From assembly GCA_037893225.1 (NCBI GenBank), contig JAZGUH010000379.1, positions 439,001-503,000 of the forward strand: DNA of 64,000 bases, in the 5' to 3' direction. Numbering within the stretch: position 1 is the first letter of the stretch; every line of letters begins with the position of its first letter. Of the stretch, positions 49,511 through 61,698 are shown one piece after another. The notes beneath the pieces were generated by a model. It was given only the letters and a program-made list of their open reading frames with translations, did no database searches and was not told the DNA's origin. The DNA is from Hippasteria phrygiana (lineage: Eukaryota; Echinodermata; Asteroidea; Valvatida; Goniasteridae). The translations under genes were made by a program, and so were the position numbers.

Positions 49511-52216
49511 AATCTCTAGTTGTCAGATTATCGCACAAACGAGGAACATTCCCATGGCGTGGCACCATATGTCAGATGAAAGACAGTGACTTTGTTGTTA
49601 GCAGTATATGTGGCAGTATACTATTGTCCTGCCAGCAATGAAACTTCGGTTCATTTTCCAGACCACAATTATTTTCAAATTTGACAGCAAGATCGGTCGA
49701 CTGCATCAGGAACCTCAAATCTGATAAATGAGCCTAAAAATCAGCCTGATAACGAGAACACCTGTCTGTTTCCAGCCAAATTTTGGGCACTTAATAGTCT
49801 GCAGCTTTGTGAACCGATTTCATCCACTTTTTGGGATGAAAACATCAACATTTATTTTGTCAGTGTTAAAGACAAATGTAGCAGATTTCTACAAGTAAAA
49901 ACTGTCTGCCTTAAAGTTGTCCAATGTCCAAGGTTACTCTATCAGGGTTGAGATTTGTCAGAATTTTTCCCGATTTCAGGATTTGTTTTCGGGATTTCAC
50001 AATTTTTAAAGAATCTCTTTTGCGATCTGGAATTCCTGAGGTGTTGTCCTAAAGGTGTTTTCACCTATAAAAACGGATATTTTTAGGGGGCGCCTTTAGA
50101 CAAGTGCAAACTATATGTTCATCTGTGGTCCTCGTGGATTTTTTGTGGATTTTGTTTTTGGATTTCGTGGATTTTTCTTTTTGGCTAATCACCCCTTCTG
50201 TGCCTGCTCATTGGACAGGTGGCCATGCAGAAAGTGATTGCATGTTTTTCTGTTTGTGCTACTGATAGTGCCTACCCAACACGGTTTTCTTTCTGGTACA
50301 TTCAGGGTTTATCAGTAATGATGTCAGGAATACGTTGCTTTGCTTTAATGTGCACTTTTGGGGTCAAGGTCAGGATGCTCACCAAATTCGCAGTGAAGCA
50401 AAGATGAGCTTTGCATTTGGCCAAGTACTATACAAAGTGATAGCTCTGATTCTGCTAAAGGTGTCCAGAGATGTGAAATTGAATGTACTGTATTTTGATT
50501 TATATTCACTGTTAGCATTTGCATGGTTAGGTTGAAAGATTTGCATGTATAGCCTCGCTTTCATTCCAATATGGCGAAACCATGCATAGGGTGAATTGTA
50601 CTGTATTCTAAATATAAGACTCCAGCCACAAACGCCAATTCACTACATTCCATGCCACATTCCATTCATCTTTTATGGCTGATAACAGTGATATCATAGG
50701 GGCGCCTGTGTGAGTTTGAAGAGGTACACATTTACATTTCACTTTTGGAGTTAAATTTATTTATGCAATAATGTACAGGGGGCTGTAATTTAGAAAAATG
50801 TGTAAATACATTTGGAATTTGTCTTCCTCGGCAATCCTATAGTGTTTAAACTTACTTTCTTTTAATTAATTACTTAACATTTGACTGCTCAATTAATGCA
50901 TGCAAGGTTAGAAGATTTGATGGTGTGAAGCTGCAGTGTTATTCTCTAATTGAAAACATGTGCATTGTACATGTGGAGATGACACTATATTATTGTTGTA
51001 CTAATTTTGTTTTTAATAATAATTGCAGAATTCCAGTAAGACTTTAAATGAAAAATGCTCAACCCTGACATTTTAGTTAAACGAATTTTTACTCGGAAAC
51101 CTTTATATGGTTATCATGAACACACAAAAAAGTTGGAACAATGATTAGCCAATCAGGCTCGTCTAAGTTGATCAGATTCCAATATATGCAAGCATGCCAC
51201 GAAAAACTGATGTAGTTAATTATAAGTTGTTACTTATATTTTATTCAATCACCTGACTCAATTATTGCCATATTTTAACCGAACAGATGTTATTAACCGG
51301 ATTTATATTATTTTGCAACCAGATAAAATAACTTGCCGACAAACATTTTCATTAGTTGATATCTGATTGTAAGGTTTTATGCAATTTTTGTTTTTGGAAA
51401 AGTTTAAATTTTTGTAAAAAAAGTTACCCTCAATACTTTACGGCTAATTCCACAAAGTTTTAGCCCAATGTTTTTTGCTGCTGTCGAAGGAATTAAATTC
51501 CTTTCTCCCAATTTAAGTTCTAAGGGGGTGAGGTATGGGGAGCATCAATAAGAAAAAGGACGGGAAAAAACCTTCAATGGGGGGGGGGGGGGGGGGGGGG
51601 GGTGGGGGGGGTGGCATGACACAATGGCGAGAGAGATCTTGAACGAACTTTTAAGAAAAACATTTATTTTAGGAGCCAAATAATTTACATATGAAATGTT
51701 GATTTGTGGACCAGCCTTAAATTCTGGAATGATGAACTTTGTATCTTTTCCTGAAAGTTACGCAGGCGATAGAGCACACACTTTCAGTTGTAGAACTTTC
51801 ACCTGTTACAAGATTGAAATCGACTTACATTACAATGGTGCGTTTGTATAAAGACCTCAATTATTTTGTACGGTTAGTGTTGTGATGTGCGACTAACAAT
51901 AATGCAAAACATTTCGATGCTCATTTTACATTTTAATGAAATTCGCTTGCCAGAGTGACTAACATTTGCAATTATTACAGTAAAGGTTTGTCAAATAAAG
52001 TATTTTGGCACCAAAGTAATGTTTATCACGCCCATCCTTTGTCATGGTTGCAATTTGTTTACTGACTACTGACAGTGTAATAACAAAAATTAAAAAAAAC
52101 AGAAGATTTACCTCAGGAAATTTGTTTAAAAATCGTTGAATCTTTGTACATTGTATACACAAATCGACTCTGATACTGAAGTTTTTCCCATGTGTGACTC
52201 CTGTGCTCTTGACAAC

Positions 52217-52399
52217 GGCGGATCCAGGGGCATGACGTCACAAAAAGGTAGCCACTTTGTTCACCCATACAAAATAAAACAAAGTAAAAGAAAGAGAAGC
52301 AAGAACCCTCCGTTTTATCTGTGATTTGTGCACTTTTTTTTCAGGGAAAAATTATTTTTTGCCCCCCCCCCCAACAAAAAAATGTGTTCTGGATCCGCC
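52217..52399. mobile_element. small TIR element, GGCGGATCC ends
   Basis: GGCGGATCCAGGGG at the left and CTGGATCCGCC at the right, 183 bp, with an internal poly-C run. Non-coding. Confidence 0.6.
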
Positions 52400-53279
52400 C
52401 TTGGCTCTTGAACATGTAAATTCACCTAAAGTCCAAGAGTTGAAAGTGGAATAAAATGCCTTCAGAATGGGTTGAAAGTAATGTTAAATTGGATGTACAT
52501 GGTGTGGGTTGAAGTATTTCAGGTTATGCCGAGTTAGACTGTATGTGTTATCTAATTAGTTATGATCTCAGAATACACTTACGTAAAATTGATCATTATT
52601 GGTGCAAAAGCTGGTTATCTTGAGTTCATAGGGTTATCTTGCGACACAAACATTACCGATAATGCTTACTTCAGATCACTTTTGTTTGCCACCAGTGGAC
52701 TATCGAAAGTCGAAGTGATTTAAAACTGCGTATAGGTTGTGCTGAACAAGCTGTGAAAATTAACAAAACATCAAAAGACCTCTCAGGGAGCAAAAAGTCA
52801 CATTTCCGCTTAATTTGGGGAATCTAGCGGACGGAGTCAAAGATAAATCTTGGCTTTACTCCTTTCGTCGATCTTCCTTTTAAAACTTGAAAAATGTATC
52901 ACAGTTGATAGTGGTTGACTCAAGCGACAAAATTCGAAGAGAGATGAAGTACGTTTTAAACACGTGATGCACGCAGTTACCTCCCATTAAGAATTACGTC
53001 GATGACTTTTGTATTTCCAACGCATGGTTTTCAGTCACGTAAATTTTCTCTTTTCTTTTTTTTAACCGTCAGATAAAACACACAATCACACAATATGATG
53101 AAAATCTTGTCTACGTACGTGTTTCTTCATGTATAATGCATGCAGTCATAAACACATAAAAAGAGTTACTGTGGCCGGCGAAGCTGACTTTCTAATTGAA
53201 CTTAATAATTCTTTTCAATTCGTCTTATCTTCTGCTGTGTCCGTCCTCATTTGCACTTGTCATTGAGTTTTGTTCTATA

Positions 53280-53517
53280 ACCCCCTCCCCCCTCCCCCAG
53301 GGACGGATCTAGGTTTTAACCCTTAACTTAAGGCTTAAGGGGGGGTTTATCTAAGGTAATTGGCCTACACACCCCAGCGTGCCGAAGGCACGCCTTGCTA
53401 GGGGGGTCCGGGGCATTAAACCCGTACAGCCCAAGGGGGGTTTAAACCCCCACCCCCCCCCCCCCCTCCCCGTAGATACGCCACTTCCCCCACCCCCCCC
53501 CCCCCCCCCCCCCCCCA
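53280..53517. repeat. C-rich low-complexity repeat
   Basis: Several C runs around GGGACGGATCTAGG and GTGCCGAAGGCACGCC motifs. It looks like the decayed end of a dispersed repeat. Confidence 0.5.
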
Positions 53518-54079
53518 TTCCCTGACCTTTCTAAAAAAGTAGCCTACTCTGGGACCCGCCGCGGTTTATACCTTATCAAAAGTTGCTATATCCGATTGTT
53601 CATGCTTTTTGGGGTGTATCGTCCTGACAGATAAACTTTCAAATTGAATTGCAATTCTTTTTCGCATTTAGACAAGTTTTACGCTCATGATATAGAGTGC
53701 ACAGTTTAAAAAGTGCTTTTTCGTTGAAACATAGTTTTCCTAGCTTGATCCTCTATAATTTATCAGTGGGGAAAATTCATCAATATTATGGTACAGCAAA
53801 TTATGTTCCGTGATATATAGCGCCCTCTATAGACTGTTCGTTGTGCAGGCGAGGCGCGCGCGCAGGCGTATTGCATTTGCAATAATTTATTGTCGGCTGT
53901 GTGTGTTGGCTGACTTTAGCGGTTTTACTTCTTGCAATTTGTAGACATTATTTAATTCCGTATTATGTAATCCAGTATGTAAAAAAGGAAATAGAAAAGG
54001 TAAAGATGGTTGAAGGATCGGGAGACGAAAAGAAGGAAACGACCAACCACCTCCTGCAAGACGGATAATCAGATACACC

Positions 54080-57000
54080 ATGGAGGAAGGAACACATGTA
54101 AGTTTATCACCACACTCGCAGCGCCTTGCAAACGTACATGTACGTACGTAACTCAGCTCCATGCTCTAACACTAACAGCACAGCAGGTTTTGTCAAGTTT
54201 TGATGGGTTCACTGCAGGGCCTTGGCACCATTACCAAACCAGGTTTTATGAACAAATACCCCCCACCAAAATCGGTCAAGAACAGCAAAATCTTGGAAAA
54301 TAACCAACCCTCCTTGATAACAACTGTCTAAACCTGTGGAACAACCTGTTTTCAAGATTTATTTCAGCAAAATCTGTAAAAAATGAGGAAGAAATCAACA
54401 TGTATTGTATGTGCACACTTTGGAGTAGTAGTAGTAGGGATGGACGCTGTATTACCGCGGTACTTATCAGGGTGACATCACGTTTCCCGATCGGAATAGA
54501 GATTGCTCACTAACCTTCCCGAATTGTCCTGTCTTTTGTGTTGTATAAACTCTTGCTTTTTTTAAACTGACATAAAAAATTCGACGGTGGTTTGGTTTAT
54601 TCCCATGCGATGCCTGTGAAAATAGACATGCTCGTCATTGCTCGTCATTGCTCGGCGGAGTACAGACTCTGTATTATCGCGGTATGTGTGAAGTATTTTT
54701 TACAATGATTTCTACTTTTTTTTTTCATGGTTAATGTTTGACCAAAACATCCCCTGAATAAAGTCTGATATTTTCCCTGTAAAGTTCAAGTTGATTAAAG
54801 ACGATTAGGCCCTGCAAGATGATTTCTTAACACCCTTTACCCCCTCGAAGGCGACAAAATTCACTGAGACAAGTCTACTGATTGACGATTGGGGGCGCTA
54901 TTCACTTTACACGGTGCGTCGTTTTATTTTTTTTACTGCACTGTCCTTATTTTGATCCCGTAAATGTTTCTACGATTTCGCAGTGAAAATATCGTCCTTT
55001 GGCGTCATTTTGCATTTGCAGCTGTAGAATGGGAACAAGACAATTGAACTTCCATGGACAGAGCACCATTAACCCTAACTCCCTAGGGTGTGTGAAAAAT
55101 CATATTGAAATTGGAGGATTCAGGACCGTTAGGGTTAAAGATTCATGTTAAAATATAGACGGTACCTTTTAGCAGACACGGTCAGGCAAAATGTACAAGT
55201 TTTGGAAAACGTGAATATTTATTAAAAATCGTTAAAAGTCCCGACACAACATTTTTTAATCGTCATTTTTTTCAAAAAATAAGCAGAAAGTCCTTAATGC
55301 TTGATGAATTGGATATAAAATTGCCAGTCGAAGGAGTTTTGGCACTGGAAAAAAAAGGAATTTCCGATGCCGCGATAATAGAGTTGCCGCGATAATAGGG
55401 AGTCCGACTATACATGGTGCCAACTGCCAAGAACTTCACAGAAAACACAAACTTTCTTCCCCAATATTGCACTAAAATGTCCGAACAAAATTCTCAAAAT
55501 TAAAGGTTGTGCCAAGTGTTTATACAGTTATGAACACAAATGGATGGTTATTTTCCAAGATTTGCTGTTTCTAACCGATTTTGGTGGGGGTATTAAAGTA
55601 AAATCTTTCCGAACAATAGGCTTTTATGCAGACAAAAATTTCTGAAATTTAAGCAGGGATTATGATTTAGAGATTTATTTTAAATTGCGTGAAACGATTG
55701 GGCACCATACTCCTTTGCAAAAGTACACAGAGCCAATTTTTATTTCCATGCAATAAGAACCAAATTCCCCACGTTGAGCACATACAAGTTTTAAATCCCT
55801 ACATACATTGTACGCCCAGCGGTAGTGCAGCATTGGGGGAGGGGGGGGGGGGGGGGAGTGTTAGCTTGCAGAAGAAAATCTAAGTAGTTTTGTATGGTTG
55901 TTTAGTTCAAAACTCAATGTTTATCATGTGTGGGGGGGGGGGGGCTTGATAATGATTGTTTGCCTATGAAATATCTTAATTTCATACCAAAACCAAATTG
56001 TAAGATGTTGTTATGAGTATGCAGCAACTTAGATTTGTTGCTGATGTTACCAAGCAGTAAAATTTGTTTTCTTGTAGACAATGGATTCAGTTGTTACCCT
56101 AGCCACAGTTCAGATTTCTCCACAACAAGGCTCAACTATAGTGGACAGAGCAATGATCGAAACCAGTCAACAGCAAGAACAGGTCACGGTGGCTTCAGCC
56201 AACCAGACAAAGGTGCAGAACTCAAAGACATTACTCCCCCCCCCCACCCACTAATGTTGTCTAGGAACTATCCTGAATCAGCCAAAATCCAAGGCTGTGC
56301 AGTAGGTTACTGGCACATTCTCTGTTCTTATTAACCCTAACTCCCTAGGGTATGTGAACATTCAATTTGAAATTAGAGGATTTGGGACTAAGCTAAATGT
56401 GACCCGCTCTGCAAAAAGGGCACATAAGTCGCTGTATGCTTTTACGAGTTATGGGCCGTTCAATGTGAAGAGGGTGAAAAATTCTTCAAACAAGTGATTT
56501 TTGAAGGGAGGGAATTTTTTGCATCTTTGATACCTATATTATTCTATTTCATAACCAAAATCTTTGATTTCAGCGAGTAAAGTTGGAAAAAGAATGTGTT
56601 TTTGTCAATTGCTTTGCTTTTTGTTTTTTTAAATGGCTTGTTTCTCCTCAAGTCATTTCAAGAAATTCCTGAAAACAAACATGCAAATTTCCAAATATCT
56701 CGTGATTGGAAAATGCTAGAGACCTCAGACATATACCATATGAAAGCTTATAAAATGGCCTTTCCAGCTATATATAAAACACTATTTCCAAATTTTGCAA
56801 CATAAGTGCCCTTTTTGCAGAGCAGGTCACAAATGGGAGAGGTGGCAAGGCTCTACAGTCCTGAATCCATTAAAATACAGCAAAACATGGTGGATCTTGT
56901 GTTATTTGCGAGGGTTGGTTGAATGTTAATTGTTTTCTTTTTTAACTTGAGGGAAGAGGCAATCCACCTCCTGTATTTTGATTTTCAACGTGAATGGTAG

Positions 57001-60000
57001 AAATTATTTTCAGTTTCCAGTCAATGTAATATAGAAAATGGGAAAGAGTTCCATATCCGGACATCACTTATTTTCCCTTAATATGACTTAAAAACTACCA
57101 AAAAGTGTAAATCTGATGAAGAAACACGAATTTAGGACTTTTTCTGTCATGGCCCATAGACTTTGTGCACGAGGTATAAGTGATGTCCGGATATGGAACT
57201 CTTTCCGTATTTTTTTGTTCAGCTTGTCAGGAATAACTTTAGAAAATTCCTGATATTATTTTCTAAAAGCAGGTTTATATTACTATTGTACACATTGTAT
57301 ACCATGTGTTGAGTAACTTAAGTTACACTTTGTTTTTATCTTCTCTGGTATTAAAGTATAGTTATTGAAGTAAATTGTGTTAATTTAAAAATTATTTTTC
57401 GTTTTAGTGGTATTTGCAATGCTATTGATGAAAAAAATGTTTTCCATCCAGGCACCTGTGATTCCAAGCACAAGGCCGCGTAGAAGATTGGCTGTCCGCC
57501 CACAATCCAAGCCTCAACCCTTGGAGAGCAAGAGACCAAAGAGGAGAGCTCCTAAAGTCATCTTGCCAAAAGCTGTCGCTCCTGACAGCATCAAAAGCGA
57601 AGCAGACACTCTTCAGATGATACAATCTAACGTCAGACAGGTCAACAACCTACAGGTAAATCAGGCAAATATGTCTGGTGGAAATACGAAAAACAGTCAA
57701 TCCCTAGTATCATATACTCTGTACATGTGTAGCTGACCTCCTTTGAGCACATATCCTCACAGCCCAGGGTATCCCGGGTGCAGAGTCTGAAGGTGTGTTG
57801 CATAACCTGAGATATCCTGGGTGCAGGATTTGAAGGTGTATGGTATAACCGGGATATTCTGGGTGTGGGGTCTGAAGGTGTGTAACATTATCTAGGATAT
57901 CTCAGGTGTGGAACTTATTAGAGCTACGCTGTCACTTTCAAGCAAGTGAGAAGTTTTATACAATTTTATTGAAATCTGATGTATACTTACCAAAATATTG
58001 CATTTATTTGTGCATTTAAATGCCTTAACAAATTGTTGAATTTTTTTTTTGAATTTCAGACTGAAATACGAGTGAACTCCAGATGGTTTGATGCCAACAC
58101 TATCCAAACTTACACCCGTCTTGAAACAATCGAGTGTCGCATTCCTGCCATACGCTGCCCGACAGGTGAAGAAATAGTGTACCCCAATTGTACTTCTAGC
58201 CCCACGAGGTGTGATGTCTTCCGGGAGAAACACATGCCTGGGTACTGCTCTTTACTAAGCTGGAAGTGCCAACTGGAGGAACATCGCAAGCGAGCACAGA
58301 ATGACCTGAGTTATGTCTCTACGGAGCATGCTTCTTACAGTCTGACAGACGTAGAGAATATGTTGGCCTTGCATAAGGCTGCTGAGACGCGAGGAAATGT
58401 GGAGAGAGAGCTGGAGTGGTTTGCTCACACACACATCCATCCCATGACAGTTCAAGTGCATCCTGGTGTGGATTCTATCAGGAAGTTCCAGAATTTGTTA
58501 TTCTGTACCCAATGGGATGCAGTCCTGGAAGACTACAGCATGTCCGTTGGACAGCTAGCCAAAGTCTGTTGTGATCGATGGCTTTCATCAAACCACATCA
58601 CTTGGTTCATCAAGGAAATCAACAAGATGCAGTCAGAAACCTTGTGCATTTATAACAACGATGTCTCCAGCATTGAGAACCTTGCCTCAGGGCAGTCTGT
58701 AGTCCCAGATGGCAGGCCTAAACCAACATCCATACTCTTCATCTGTTGCGTCGGCAAGTCTGACTTCAATCAGATTTTCATAGGCTCCGAGAGTCAGCCC
58801 GGGTTTCACTTCTCCATATGTCATCTAGACACCGTCACCAAGATAATCACTTACGGAGACTCGCTAGGGTGGAAGGTACCGGAAATTCTTCCCAAGTATC
58901 TAGCTGCTTACCATGCTGCTGTCTATGGTCCCAGCGACATGCGAGACTACAAGTGGCACTTCTGTCATGAACCGACAGCAACAAGTGGCATCCACTGCTG
59001 CAGCACTCAATGTGCTAGTCAGTACCCACTCCAGACTTGCCTAAGCATCTGTGGGCCTGTTGTCATCATTGTTACAGCCATGGCATGCTTACAGCATGAC
59101 GCTTTCCTCCATCTAACATCAGCTAATCAGCAACCCGACCCTGAGATAGCATATTTACAGATGCCAACAAAATATGCCTGCTACCTCCGCAAGGTCCTTG
59201 CAGCTTGGCTTGCAGAGAAAGCTGTCCGATTGGAGTATATCATCCCTTCAGAAGTACAAGACCCATTGCAGGTACGTATACAAGTCCAACTTAGTCTAAC
59301 GTTTGGTCCAGTTCCCCTACCAAGTCGGCAATCTGCCTTTCATCTACCTCTATTGCAAGTACATTATTTATTACTTAATTTAATTGCCACTAAAGCAAAA
59401 ATCCTCCAAGAAGCAGCCATAAGAAATATAAGAAATATAGGAGCTGTAGTACATACACAATTATAGACTTACTGCATTCAGTAACTGGAAGGTTCATTTA
59501 TGTGATTTTTGCCTGTATACAAGCTAAAATAATTTAGCTCAACTGTGAAGTACGCTTATTATAAGCAGTGTTAGTTATGTATCAATTGTACTTAGGGCAA
59601 CTTCTTCACATTTAACAAGCGGAGCCACCAATATTTTCCCTAGATTCTGAACAGTTTGTCAAACCCTGCTAAATCCAGGTTCAGTTCTGGTGAACCAGTG
59701 TGACCAGCAATATTTACAAATAAACCTTCACCACTTTTCTTGACAACAGACCAGCAATTTCCCCTTGAACAGTGAATGTGAGAACTCTGTCTTGAATCCT
59801 GAGGATGACACTCCAGAAATCTCTGCACCAAGTCTGGACAAGAAAGAATCACCTGAGCCGGTCAAGCTTCTAGTCCAGACAGCCGAGGGTGGGAAGATAT
59901 TCAAGTGTCCATGCTGTCAAACGACATCTAATAAAGGTGAGCTTGATAAGAACCATCTGGGTATCCAAATTTCAGATCGCTGAATGTCCACATTTTCAAA

Positions 60001-61614
60001 GACCAGTTTCAATTCTTTTTTCGTGTACTAGTCTATAAAAAGGTACAGAAACCAACAGATACCTGAACCTCCCAAGAGTTTGTTTGAATCTGTCATAGCT
60101 TGTTAATGTTCTTGAGGAAGACAATCAGTAGCAATTGCTTTGCTAGAGTTCACCCTGGAGTGAGTGACTCAGAGATGGATCAAGAATTTTTTGTGGTTGG
60201 AGGGTGTGTCTTACAGATTTGTTATATTTTGCCTTTAACTCCCTCACCCCAAAAAAGATACAAAATCTAGGAACAGAGTGGGAGTTTAACTACCCTCCGC
60301 CTCCTGGGTCCATTACTCTCACCCCGCTCACCCCCTCTCACCCCACCTATTCACCCCGATAAGTGCTGGTAAATAAGAGTTGGTTGTTTTTGTGAGGTTC
60401 ATTACAGTCAAAAGCAGTAGAATAAACCTTTACCTATGGGTCTTGTATTCAGAAGTGAAGGAGGGAAGTGTCAGGGGGTTAAACATTTCAATACTCCGTA
60501 AAGGTGCTATCCAGGTGTTATTTATTCTCCTTCCTCCCTCCCCAAGGCTTTAACATCAAGCGTCACATCTTGAGAACTCATCCTGAGCAAGACTTGAAGG
60601 GTTTGGAGGACGGTAATTGTCTATGTCTTCATTGTGGTCGAAGATTCCGCCGAATCTGTGACTTACGTCAGCACCTCCAGAACTGCCACGCAACCATCTT
60701 CACTGTGGTACAGGTTTCATTTGACAGTATGACTGGTGAGTTGCATTGGACCTCCAAAATTCAGATGAAATTTCTTCCTTTCCTAGTTTGTTAACTTTCT
60801 TGAAAATGTAGGAGGGCCTGCAAAGGCTTTTGAGGTCCTGGTAGTTGACAATTTATGAAAAATTTTCTGTCTCTGAGAAAGATTAAACTAGGATGAAAGT
60901 GTCAGGGTCTCTTAACTTTTATCAATTATATAATTCATGTCATCCAGTTTGCAGCAAGTTTTAACAGTATATTCATTATTTCCTTTCAAATATATTTGAA
61001 ATTGTTTAATGTATCAAGTAATTCCACAATTTATAGAAAGTCAGTTATTAACCCTAACCCTCCAGTGCATTTTGGCTAGAACCCTGCCAAACGCATCAGA
61101 TTGCATCGTTTGTCAAATTGACTTGTGTGCAGAGTGCAGCAAAGTAGAGCTGTCAGCACAGATGCACTGTGTTCCGTCTGACAGGGTTAGGGTTAAGATC
61201 TAAACAAATTGTTTAAAATCATTTTGTCCCCCAGTTTTTTTATTTGAGCCTTTTCTGTCATCAAAGTTAAACAAAGGGATATGAAGCTGATGTTCTTACA
61301 GTGTTGTTGGCTGGTTGTTGATTTATGATAAATTCATTAGCAGTTTTTCAAAGATCCACTGTAGTAAAATCAGATTAAAAAAATAATTGTTATACTGCTA
61401 CAAACTCAAATCAAGACGTTGAGGGAATTTTATCTGTGTTTCTTGACAGAGTTTGAGTTGTGGAAGGAGTCACTGGAGGAAGCAGAGAGCTGTTCCTTTG
61501 CTTACTATTCCGGCTTCCGCAACAGGGGAGATTACAGGTTTAGGTACTTACAGTGTAACCGATCTGGTATCTACAAACAGCGTGGAGTGGGAAAACGACA
61601 GCATAAACATTCAG
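54080..61614 (+). CDS. Ulp1/C48-like protease domain + C2H2 zinc-finger protein, 7 exons, 3' end unresolved
   Basis: Exons 54080-54097 (likely), 56078-56212, 57452-57655, 58060-59271, 59750-59936, 60547-60735, 61450-61614; phases agree, about 703 aa so far. Exon 3 is basic (STRPRRRL, KRPKRRAPK), a possible nuclear localisation signal. Exon 4 (120-523) carries a C48 SUMO/Ulp1-type fold: CDRWLSSNHI, then H369, D386 (YGDSLGW), oxyanion-type Q444 and C450-G, in family order and spacing. Exons 5-6 hold two C2H2 fingers (C-x2-C-x12-H-x4-H; CPCC and CLHC). Exon 7 has YLQCNRSGIYKQRG, resembling zinc-binding modules near MULE-type transposases. Deconjugation of a ubiquitin-like protein is inferred. 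Exon 7 ends in phase 1 at a GT. Either more exons lie beyond the window, or read-through ends at a TGA at 61641. The 6-codon first exon is the weakest part; translation could start at 56081. Confidence 0.8.
54428..55408. mobile_element. nested Tigger-like element, degraded
   Basis: Right end GATAATAGGGAGTCCGAC with repeated CCGCGATAATAG. The left end GTAGGGATGGACGCTGTATT is only approximately complementary. TA at both boundaries. Boundaries come from comparison with the uninterrupted copy at 46714-47101. Confidence 0.6.
55069..55138. mobile_element. 70-bp TTAA-flanked mini-element
   Basis: TTAA-CCCTAACTCCCTAGGG through CCGTTAGGG-TTAA. Same sequence family as each arm of the 3699-4157 foldback; a truncated relative starts at 56333. 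Confidence 0.8.
56399..56830. mobile_element. GTGACCCGC-ended MITE, copy 3
   Basis: Ends GTGACCCGCTCTGCAAAAAG and the complement, flanked by AAAT on both sides. It sits inside a decayed TTAA-family fragment in intron 2 of the Ulp1-like gene. Confidence 0.87.
57041..57213. mobile_element. inverted-repeat element, empty-site copy
   Basis: Same family as 9414-9852. The TTAA at 57078-57081 is unoccupied here. Internal sequence (TATGACTTAAAAACTACC) matches the other copy on both sides of its insertion. Confidence 0.88.
57762..57910. repeat. minisatellite, about 45-bp unit
   Basis: About three and a half units with GGGTATCCCGGGTG or GATATCCTGGGTG followed by TCTGAAGGTGTGT. Related to the pair of units at 7186-7250. 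Confidence 0.75.
61048..61196. mobile_element. TTAA-flanked MITE, 149 bp
   Basis: TTAA-CCCTAACCCTCC at the left and GACAGGGTTAGGG-TTAA at the right. Intron 6 of the Ulp1-like gene. Confidence 0.78.
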
Positions 61615-61698
61615 GTATAAACATTAGTTCTTTATATCAATGAAAAATGACGGGCAAAACTTTCTGAACAAGATATTTTGCCCTTCCTATCGTAGTTA

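Larger units (their letters stand above)
49511..54079. other. spacer, no gene seen
   Basis: Contains a G-run (51581-51610), a degenerate GGATTTTTCGTGG repeat near 50150 related to 35740, the TIR element at 52217-52399 and a C-rich tract at 53280-53517. The stretch just before 54080 should include the promoter of the Ulp1-like gene. Confidence 0.55.
54256..55610. mobile_element. second copy of the 46714-type element, with nested insertions
   Basis: Matches 46714-47101 from ATACCCC to the CTTTCC end. It is interrupted by a TA-flanked element (54428-55408), which itself contains a 70-bp TTAA element (55069-55138). GAACAA precedes the left end and GAACAATA follows the right end, suggesting a target duplication with a small left-end deletion. 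Located in intron 1 of the Ulp1-like gene. Confidence 0.8.
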
